Of a stretch of DNA of 64,000 nt, positions 57,867-64,000 are shown in pieces (the first letter of the stretch is position 1; each line of letters starts with the position of its first letter). The notes beneath the pieces were generated by a model. That model did not search any database and was not told where the DNA came from. It saw nothing but the letters and a program-made list of their open reading frames with translations. The stretch covers positions 1 through 64,000 of the forward strand of contig JAEWGC010000008.1 of NCBI GenBank assembly GCA_023388495.1, given 5' to 3'. The stretch comes from Bacillota bacterium (GTDB taxonomy: Bacteria > Bacillota > Clostridia > Tissierellales > Tissierellaceae). The translations under genes were made by a program, and so were the position numbers.

Positions 57867-59039
57867 ATGAAATTATTAGCTTTCTTAAAAGTCTCTCTAA
57901 AGGGAATTATAAAGGAATTTCCAACCTTTGTACTATCCTATGCCATCTATCCAATAATAATCGCATTGGTAATGGGCTATGTACAAAAGGATATGTTCAC
58001 TCCAGTAGTAAATGATCCTATCTTCTCTATTATAATAGTAGATGAGGATAATACTAGAGAATCCGAAAATCTAATATCATTCTTAAATAGTGAAGAAATC
58101 TCTAAGGTAATGACTGTAAAGTCAAGTGATAGTGAAAAGTTTGATTACACCCTTAGAATTCCAAAGGGATATGAGGATAGCCTCCTAGGTAAAACCTCTG
58201 CTTCTGTAAGGGTGGAAGCTGAAGAAAAGTCTCCTACTAGTCTTGGGAATATCTTAGTTAATATAGTGGATAAATATAATAAGGAATTAAGTCAAGGACT
58301 TGTTATCCATCAAAATATTGAAAATAAATCTTTGGAAAACAAGGACAGTTTAATTGAAGAAATCAATAGAGTATTAATCAAAGCTTATACAACTGATTCT
58401 ATTAAAAATAATATTCACAGTGTAAGAAAAAGTCTAAACTCTTATGAATATTATTCAGTTTCTTTCCTAAACTTTGCCTTTATTATATTTCTTATGGCAG
58501 TCATTGTCTCAGATGCATTGGAGAAGGAAAATGGTTTATACAATAGAATAATGTCAACTGCTATAACAAAATGGGAGTATTTTAATTATGGTATTATGTC
58601 CAATTATTTGATGATGGTAGTAGCTAATATATTTTATGTAGGTGCCTATAGAGTAGCTGGATTATCCTTTAAAGGCTCATTACCTATATTACTTTTAATC
58701 GTTCTAGTACAGAGTTTTATGATAACAGTTATAGGTACTTTGATATCCACCATATTTAAGAAAAAATATGGGTTGCCTTTAATACAGGTTTTCTTAATGG
58801 TACAAATGATATTTGGTGGTATGATAGGTCCTTTACACAAATGGAATAAAAGTCCAATATTTGACTTCTTCGCCAAGTATAAGCCAGATGCAGTCATTGT
58901 AAATACCTATAGAAATTATTTAATCCACAACAATATATCATCTATCTCTAACTATCTTTTAATTATGCTTGGTATATCTATGATATTGTATTTAATCAAT
59001 TTATTAGCTATCCAAATGAAATGGGGTGTAAGTAAATGA
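57867..59039 (+). CDS. ABC-2 type permease 1
   Basis: 390 residues. One N-terminal membrane helix (about 20-40), a large extracytoplasmic domain (about 48-200), then five helices with the ABC-2 pattern (YSVSFLNFAFIIFLMAVIVSDALEKE, MMVVANIFYVGAY and further). It resembles YhgE/Pip- and DrrB-related ABC-2 permeases. Its stop overlaps the next ATG by 4 bp (ATGA). Confidence 0.88.
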   Translation: MKLLAFLKVSLKGIIKEFPTFVLSYAIYPIIIALVMGYVQKDMFTPVVNDPIFSIIIVDEDNTRESENLISFLNSEEISKVMTVKSSDSEKFDYTLRIPKGYEDSLLGKTSASVRVEAEEKSPTSLGNILVNIVDKYNKELSQGLVIHQNIENKSLENKDSLIEEINRVLIKAYTTDSIKNNIHSVRKSLNSYEYYSVSFLNFAFIIFLMAVIVSDALEKENGLYNRIMSTAITKWEYFNYGIMSNYLMMVVANIFYVGAYRVAGLSFKGSLPILLLIVLVQSFMITVIGTLISTIFKKKYGLPLIQVFLMVQMIFGGMIGPLHKWNKSPIFDFFAKYKPDAVIVNTYRNYLIHNNISSISNYLLIMLGISMILYLINLLAIQMKWGVSK

Positions 59040-60142
59040 ATCTAATTTCTTTAATTATTGTAAATATCAAAAGAATGCTAAAGGATCCTGCTAAAGTTGG
59101 ATTTATGCTTATAATGCCTATTGCTGTTATTTTCTTTGTTCATTTTCTTGAAAGCGGAGATACTACTCCATCTAGTAGAACATCTAATGTAACTGTGGCC
59201 TATAATATTGAAGATGAAGGTGATCTATGGGAAACAATATATCATTCTCCTTCCAAGTCTCAGTGGATATTTCAAAATGAAAGAGATAAGGCCTTAGAAT
59301 TACTAGAAAACAATGAAGTAGCAGTAGTATATAATATTCCTTCTGATTTCAGTGAAAAAATCAATAAATATGAGAAACCAATTATAGAATCCTATAAAAG
59401 AGAAGAAGGAAATGTAACCATTCCATTGGAAATAGAAGTAAATAATAGAATAAACGAATTTATCAAAGAAAAACTACTCCTAGATAAGAGGATTATATCA
59501 AATAAAGAAGATTTATATATTTTAAAAACAGAAACTCTATTTGAAAGAAATAAGAAAGTGGTCACTGGTGATATGCATATGGTGACTATGATGTTAGTAT
59601 ATTTTATCATACTTGGTGCGTCTCCTATAGTTACTGAATTAATGGAATTTAAGAAAAAAAATATTATATCAAGATCAATCACTACTCCTAATAAGAGCAG
59701 TGTAATTCTGGGAAGCATAGCCCTTTCCCTATTGATTTTCCAAGTCCTTGCAAATATGTTGGTTGTACTATTGGGCTCAAAGGTAATTGGATACGATATA
59801 GTTAATTTAGGGATTATATTAATAAACATAATATTGGCTAGTTTGTTCTCTATTACTTTATCTTTAGCTATGGTTAGACTCTTTAATAACGAAAGTTCTG
59901 GATCTCTAATTACAGCCTTAGTGGCTATGATAACCTTATTTTTGTCAATGTTTGCTCAGGATGGGATATATCAAAATGTTCCTGAGTTTGTAAGAAATCT
60001 AGGGAAATTTACACCACAATATTGGATATTTGATAGTCTAGAAAAATCAGTACTGTTCCCTAATGTTTTTATAGTACTATTAATAGTATTAGCATTATTT
60101 ACTGCTGGTAGCTATAGACTAAAGGATTTTGTAAGAAAATAA
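59036..60142 (+). CDS. ABC-2 type permease 2
   Basis: 368 residues with the same layout as permease 1: an N-terminal helix (about 20-36), an extracytoplasmic domain to about 175, then six helices ending in VFIVLLIVLALFTAGSYRLKDF. The two permeases probably form a heterodimer with two copies of the ATPase. The substrate is unknown. Confidence 0.88.
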   Translation: MNLISLIIVNIKRMLKDPAKVGFMLIMPIAVIFFVHFLESGDTTPSSRTSNVTVAYNIEDEGDLWETIYHSPSKSQWIFQNERDKALELLENNEVAVVYNIPSDFSEKINKYEKPIIESYKREEGNVTIPLEIEVNNRINEFIKEKLLLDKRIISNKEDLYILKTETLFERNKKVVTGDMHMVTMMLVYFIILGASPIVTELMEFKKKNIISRSITTPNKSSVILGSIALSLLIFQVLANMLVVLLGSKVIGYDIVNLGIILINIILASLFSITLSLAMVRLFNNESSGSLITALVAMITLFLSMFAQDGIYQNVPEFVRNLGKFTPQYWIFDSLEKSVLFPNVFIVLLIVLALFTAGSYRLKDFVRK

Positions 60143-60168
60143 AGACAGGAGCTCCTGTCTTTATTTTT
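60141..60168. terminator. Bidirectional terminator
   Basis: AAAGACAGGAG-CTCCTGTCTTT perfect palindrome followed by ATTTTT; it lies between the convergent ABC exporter and TlpA genes. Confidence 0.88.
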
Positions 60169-60730
60169 CTTCTCTTATACTCTTTAATATATCATTTATT
60201 TCATCATAGGTCATCATCCTCGGTACTCCTCCTAGTAGAATCCCTTCTTCATCTACGAAATATGATGTTGGAAATCCGCTTACTAAATAGGTCTGAGCTA
60301 TTTCTCCCTCTTCATCTAATACTACTTCAAAAGTATATCCGCCTTTTTCTATATATTTTTTTACTTCATCTTCTTTTTCCATTACATCTACTGCCAATAC
60401 TACTAAATCCTCATTTTCATCCTGTATCCTTTGAAGATCAGGCATTTCCTTATCACACCACATACACCATGTTGCCCAAAAGTTTATTAAAACTATTTTG
60501 CCTCTATAATCTGAAAGAGAAACTTCTTCACCTGCTAGGTTTTTAAGGGTAAAATCTGGTGCTTCAATAACAGTTGGTTCTTCATCTTCCTTAGATGTTT
60601 CCACTTCATCAGCTGGCTCCTGATTTTCTTCTTCAACTATATTATCCTTTGGTAACTCTTCTTTTTTAGGAGCACTGCAGCCTCCAACAATTAATGCTAA
60701 TGCCAAAATAATTAAAATAAATTTCTTCAT
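60161..60730 (-). CDS. TlpA/ResA-like thioredoxin lipoprotein
   Basis: 189 residues. Signal with lipobox IVGGC (Cys18), a Glu-rich linker (about 23-53), then a thioredoxin fold with NFWATWCMWCDKEMP (CxxC redox pair) and VSGFPTSYFVD (cis-Pro loop). It is anchored outside the membrane and probably reduces disulfides in exported proteins, with electrons from CcdA, encoded 13 bp upstream. Confidence 0.92.
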   Translation of the reverse strand: MKKFILIILALALIVGGCSAPKKEELPKDNIVEEENQEPADEVETSKEDEEPTVIEAPDFTLKNLAGEEVSLSDYRGKIVLINFWATWCMWCDKEMPDLQRIQDENEDLVVLAVDVMEKEDEVKKYIEKGGYTFEVVLDEEGEIAQTYLVSGFPTSYFVDEEGILLGGVPRMMTYDEINDILKSIREEK

Positions 60731-60742
60731 ATTCTATCTCCT

Positions 60743-61438
60743 TTACAGTAAAAATCTGCTTATGTTGATGACCTTATTGAAAAATACAAGCAATCCAAAG
60801 ACTACCATAATAAATCCACTTATTATAGGCATATATTTTAAAAATCTATCTGCTTTATCCATAAACTTAGTAAATGTATTTATAAATAAGGCTGTTAATA
60901 TAAATGGTACTGCCATACCTATGGAATATACTAAGAGTAGGTAAATCCCCTTAGAAACAGTATCTGCTCCTCCTGCATATATCAATATAGATCCTAGTAC
61001 AGGACCGAAACATGGCGTCCAACCAGCAGCAAAGGCCATTCCCATTAGAATTGAGCTAAACCAGTTAGTTATTTTCTTAGGTGCCTTAGTTCTCTTTTCA
61101 AAATTTAGAAACTTTAACTTTAGTATACCCATCATATTTAATCCAAACACAATTATAAGTCCACCACTAATTTTTGCAAAGACTAACTTATTTCTTATAA
61201 ATAACTTTCCTAGAAAACTAGCAGATGTTCCCATTATAATAAAGATTATTGTAAAGCCTATTACAAACCCAAAGGTTCTTGTAAGGGCAAATAGCCTCCT
61301 TTTCTGAAGCTCATCCTCCATACTAACACCAGTAATATACATTATATAGGCTGGTATCAGTGGAAGTATACAGGGAGAAAAGAAAGATAAAAATCCTGCT
61401 CCAAAGGCTACCCCTATTGAGACATTTCCTAAACCCAT
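60743..61438 (-). CDS. ccdA: CcdA-type thiol-disulfide transporter
   Basis: 231 residues, six membrane helices. FFSPCILPLIPAYIMYITG and AGWTPCFGPVLGSIL carry the conserved redox cysteines in the first and fourth helices. It moves reducing equivalents from cytoplasmic thioredoxin to the external TlpA-like lipoprotein. No cytochrome c biogenesis genes are nearby, so the pair probably serves general thiol reduction rather than heme attachment. Confidence 0.92.
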   Translation of the reverse strand: MGLGNVSIGVAFGAGFLSFFSPCILPLIPAYIMYITGVSMEDELQKRRLFALTRTFGFVIGFTIIFIIMGTSASFLGKLFIRNKLVFAKISGGLIIVFGLNMMGILKLKFLNFEKRTKAPKKITNWFSSILMGMAFAAGWTPCFGPVLGSILIYAGGADTVSKGIYLLLVYSIGMAVPFILTALFINTFTKFMDKADRFLKYMPIISGFIMVVFGLLVFFNKVINISRFLL

Positions 61439-61532
61439 AAAATCCTCTCCTATTACTTAATTATTGATACTCATATATATTCCACAAATCCTTTTTATAT
61501 ACCCCTATACCCTATTATGCCTTATCTTCTAT

Positions 61533-61561
61533 TTGAAATCAACAACTAATTATAGTATTAT
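61533..61561 (+). promoter_or_regulatory. Promoter of the M20 peptidase gene
   Basis: TTGAAA (61533-61538), 17 nt, TATTAT (61556-61561), ahead of AAGGAGGCG and ATG 61595. Confidence 0.55.
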
Positions 61562-61594
61562 TTATTTATGGAATTAACTTAAGGAGGCGTGTAA

Positions 61595-62716
61595 ATGAAT
61601 AAGGAAAGTATTATCTCTAGATTCTTAGATTATGTAAGGATTTCAAGCCCTAGCTACAAAGAGGGAAATTTTGCCGAGGTAGTAAAAAAGGATATGGAAA
61701 AAATAGGATTTGAAGTAATAGTTGATGATGCTGGGATAAAGGCTGGCTCCGATACTGGCAATATTATTGGAAGTTTAAGTGGAAATAAAGATATAGAACC
61801 TATTTTGTTTTGTGCCCATCTAGATACTGTAACTCCATGTGAAAATATTGAACCTATTATTGAAGATGGAATAATCCGTTCTAAAGGCAACACTATTCTT
61901 TCTGCTGATGATAAGGCAGGGATAGTTGCTATTCTAGAAGGAATTTCACATATAAAGGAAAATAACATACCTCATGGAGATATAGAAGTTGTATTTACAA
62001 TTTGTGAGGAAGTTGGTCTATATGGATCTAAATATCTAGATTACTCTAGAATAAAATCTAAGATGGCATTTGTCCTAGATGCTAGTGGAGATATTGGTGG
62101 AGTTAATGTACAAGGTCCTGCTCAAACAGGGATTCATGCTAAATTCCACGGTAAAGCTGCCCATGCAGGTCTAAACCCAGAAAAAGGCATAAATGCTATA
62201 CAAGTAGCATCAAGAGCAATAGATAGAATGTCTTTACTTAGAATAGATGAAGAAACTACTGCAAATATAGGTATTATTAAAGGTGGGTCTGCTACCAATA
62301 TTGTGGCGGATTACGCTGAGTTAGAGTTTGAGGCTCGTAGCTTAAATGAGGAAAAATTAAAAAACCAAGTAAATCATATGGTGGAGGCTATGGAAAAAGC
62401 AGCTAAGGAGTTTAATACTCATGTAGATATTGAAGTGAATAATTCCTATCCAACATTTAAATTAGACCATGATGAGCCTATTTTAAAAATAATAGAAAAA
62501 GCAATGGAAAAAGTAAATATTCCTTATATGCCAAAACCTACAGGCGGTGGTTCTGATACTAATATTTTCAACGGTAATGGACTCAAAGCTGCTACACTTG
62601 GAATCGGTATGTTTGGTGCTCATAGTGTAGACGAATATATAGCTGAAGACGATATTGTAAAAACATCAGAATTAGTTGCTGCAATAATTGAAAGTGTATA
62701 TAAGGAAAGAGCATAA
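61595..62716 (+). CDS. M20-family peptidase (PepT-like)
   Basis: 373 residues. FCAHLDTVTP (zinc His and Asp), LSADDKAGIVAILEG (bridging Asp), TICEEVGLYGS (catalytic and metal Glu), VLDASG and the C-terminal GLKAATLGIGMFGAHS. The lid domain with KAAHAGLNPEKGINAI lies between. It resembles tripeptidase T-like M20 proteins of Clostridia and likely completes peptide breakdown in the cytoplasm for amino-acid fermentation. It is followed after 40 bp by an FMN dehydrogenase. Confidence 0.9.
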   Translation: MNKESIISRFLDYVRISSPSYKEGNFAEVVKKDMEKIGFEVIVDDAGIKAGSDTGNIIGSLSGNKDIEPILFCAHLDTVTPCENIEPIIEDGIIRSKGNTILSADDKAGIVAILEGISHIKENNIPHGDIEVVFTICEEVGLYGSKYLDYSRIKSKMAFVLDASGDIGGVNVQGPAQTGIHAKFHGKAAHAGLNPEKGINAIQVASRAIDRMSLLRIDEETTANIGIIKGGSATNIVADYAELEFEARSLNEEKLKNQVNHMVEAMEKAAKEFNTHVDIEVNNSYPTFKLDHDEPILKIIEKAMEKVNIPYMPKPTGGGSDTNIFNGNGLKAATLGIGMFGAHSVDEYIAEDDIVKTSELVAAIIESVYKERA

Positions 62717-62756
62717 TACTCAGTTATATACAATAACAATAGATGAGGTGAAGAAT

Positions 62757-63779
62757 ATGGATTTAAAAGAAGTAAGAAATATAGCAAGAGACAAGTTAAA
62801 GGGTTTTTGTAGAGTATGCCCTGTATGTAACGGTATAGCATGTGCAGGAGAAGTTCCTGGCATGGGTGGTCATTTAACAGGTTCCTCCTTTAAATCTAAT
62901 GTCGAAGATTTAGGTAAAGTTAAAATAAGACTAAAAACCATCCATGATGCAAAGAACCCAGATTTAAAATTTGATTTCTTTGACACAAAGCTTGAGGTTC
63001 CAATAATCAGTGCCCCCATAACTGGTACAGCTTTCAATATGGGTAGTGCTTTAACGGAAGAAGAATATATAGATAGCGTAGTAAATGGTAGTATAGATGC
63101 TGGTACTATTGCTATGATAGGAGATTCAGCTAATCCTGTATTCTATGAAACTGGATTAGAAATTCTTAAAAAGGTAAATGGTAAAGGTGTTGGTATCCTT
63201 AAACCTAAGAAAAATGAAGTAGTTATAGAATCTGTGAAGAAATCTGAAAATATAAATGCCATTGCAGCAGGTATGGATATTGATGGTGCTGGATTAGTTA
63301 CAATGGCTTTACAAGGTGCTCCTGTTAGCCCAAAAAACGTAGATGAACTAAGAGAAATTACTCGTTCTACAAATTTACCTTTTATATTAAAGGGGATTAT
63401 GACAAAGGAAGAAGCTCTTTTAGCAGTAGAGGCTGGAGCTAAAGCCATAGTTGTATCAAATCATGGTGGTAGAGTACTTGATCATACTCAATCCACAGCA
63501 AAAGTATTACCTGAAATAGCTGAAGCTGTAAAGGGAAAAATAATGATCCTTGTTGATGGAGGCATCCGATCGGGAATAGATGTTTTTAAAATGATTGCTC
63601 TAGGAGCAGATGCAGTGCTAATAGGGAGACCTGTAATCTTCGGTGCCTATGGCGGAGGAAAGGAAGGGGTTTCATTAACAATTAATACTATGAAAAATCA
63701 ACTTCTACAAACAATGATTTTAACTGGCGCTAAAGATCTTGCATCCATAGATAGATCTATGATTTCTATTGAATGGTAA
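62757..63779 (+). CDS. FMN-dependent alpha-hydroxy-acid dehydrogenase-like protein
   Basis: 340 residues. A TIM barrel with PIISAPITGTAF, PFILKGIMTKEEALLAVEAGAKAIVVSNHGGR-type block (catalytic Lys and His), ILVDGGIRSGIDVFKMIALGADAVLIGRP-type FMN phosphate site. The N-terminus carries CRVCPVCNGIAC (Cys18, 21, 24, 29), a cysteine cluster absent from glycolate and lactate oxidases, possibly binding Fe-S or zinc. ATG 62757 follows GAGGTGAAGAAT. As an anaerobe's protein it is unlikely to use oxygen; the substrate is unknown. Confidence 0.85.
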   Translation: MDLKEVRNIARDKLKGFCRVCPVCNGIACAGEVPGMGGHLTGSSFKSNVEDLGKVKIRLKTIHDAKNPDLKFDFFDTKLEVPIISAPITGTAFNMGSALTEEEYIDSVVNGSIDAGTIAMIGDSANPVFYETGLEILKKVNGKGVGILKPKKNEVVIESVKKSENINAIAAGMDIDGAGLVTMALQGAPVSPKNVDELREITRSTNLPFILKGIMTKEEALLAVEAGAKAIVVSNHGGRVLDHTQSTAKVLPEIAEAVKGKIMILVDGGIRSGIDVFKMIALGADAVLIGRPVIFGAYGGGKEGVSLTINTMKNQLLQTMILTGAKDLASIDRSMISIEW

Positions 63780-63787
63780 TTAACAAT

Positions 63788-63828
63788 AAAAAAGTAGGTT
63801 CCTGCTTTTTACAGCAACCTACTTTTTT
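63788..63828 (+). terminator. Terminator of the FMN dehydrogenase gene
   Basis: AAAAAAGTAGGTT (63788-63800) pairs with AACCTACTTTTTT (63816-63828), with an inner TGCT/AGCA stem. T-rich ends on both strands also serve the converging gene. Confidence 0.88.
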
Positions 63829-63834
63829 ATCATT

Positions 63835-64000
63835 TTAATCCTTCCTAGAATGTGCTATTCTACTAGCTGCTGCAGCCGCAATGGCAGCAACTAAGTCATC
63901 TAAAAATGTATGAACTGCTACACCTTTCATTCCATCTATTTTCTTTATTATCCCAATCTTCTCCTTATCTAGATATCCATAATTAGTTAATCCTATGGTC
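63835..64000 (-). CDS. Phosphatidylglycerophosphatase A-like (YutG) protein, C-terminal fragment
   Basis: The last 54 codons of a gene that continues beyond the right edge. TIGLTNYGYLDKEKIGIIKK, VAVHTFLDDLVAAIAAAAAS and RIAHSRKD match the C-terminus of the YutG group of the phosphatidylglycerophosphatase A family. The conserved HTFLDD acidic pair probably binds metal. Confidence 0.82.
   Translation of the reverse strand, partial: TIGLTNYGYLDKEKIGIIKKIDGMKGVAVHTFLDDLVAAIAAAAASRIAHSRKD

Noticed and set aside
1..64000. CRISPR arrays, tRNA or rRNA genes, prophage modules
   Set aside because: I saw no regularly spaced repeats, no cloverleaf candidates and no phage structural or integrase genes; the only mobile DNA is the partial IS element at the left edge and possibly the repeat at 53.2 kb.

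Overview
The window is low-GC, densely coded DNA with strong GGAGG-type ribosome binding sites, frequent TTG/GTG starts and short AT-rich gaps. Gene content (acylating aldehyde dehydrogenase and 4-hydroxybutyryl-CoA dehydratase, a molybdenum hydroxylase with YqeC, a purine-degrading microcompartment, rubredoxin, a DUF4418/FtsX system) points to a strictly anaerobic, amino-acid- and purine-fermenting member of the Bacillota, most like Tissierella/Gottschalkia-type Clostridia. The genus is an inference.

Layout. 0-13 kb: the 5' end of an IS200/IS605-type element that appears to have truncated an SRAP-family gene; DNA repair and HD-domain genes; a secreted glucosaminidase; a short rubredoxin gene; a nitroreductase; an AtuA-like gene pair with a NitT/TauT-type ABC importer; and a DUF4418 protein divergent from a FtsX/LolD-type ABC pair. 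13.4-29.9 kb: a large minus-strand purine region. In transcription order it holds a dihydropyrimidinase-like cyclic amidohydrolase, an isochorismatase-like amidase, UbiX, a UbiD-like decarboxylase, bacterial microcompartment (BMC) shell genes (three BMC-H, one BMC-P) with two accessory genes, adenine deaminase, a purine permease, a four-subunit molybdenum hydroxylase whose Mo subunit is split in two, a chemoreceptor-like protein, YqeC and a MocA-like cytidylyltransferase. A PF04199 cyclase/hydrolase diverges from the head of this region. 31-34 kb: an ABC-F ribosome-protection gene with a leader peptide, a nucleoid-associated protein and an Nfu-type protein. 34-41 kb: a 4-hydroxybutyrate operon behind a sigma-54 promoter, with its PAS/AAA+/Fis activator next door. 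41-44 kb: a PucR-type regulator and guanine deaminase. 44-64 kb: mostly housekeeping and envelope genes (glycerol kinase, CAP-domain protein, MATE pump, Nudix, peroxiredoxin behind a Fur-type box, patatin, CapA, MscL, dCMP deaminase, RNase H, arginase, a two-component system with an ABC-2 exporter, CcdA/TlpA, M20 peptidase, FMN dehydrogenase, and the 3' end of a YutG/PgpA gene).

How it works together (inference). Guanine and adenine are deaminated and hypoxanthine is hydroxylated, so these routes meet at xanthine. The classical clostridial xanthine fermentation then needs ring opening to 4-ureido-5-imidazolecarboxylate, ureido hydrolysis, decarboxylation to 4-aminoimidazole, deamination to imidazolone and hydrolysis to formiminoglycine. 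The hydrolases and UbiD/UbiX pair co-located with the shell genes match these steps in reaction type and number. This suggests a microcompartment built around imidazole intermediates rather than around the aldehyde chemistry of most metabolosomes. Loci of this general type have been noted in BMC surveys; I know of no biochemical proof.
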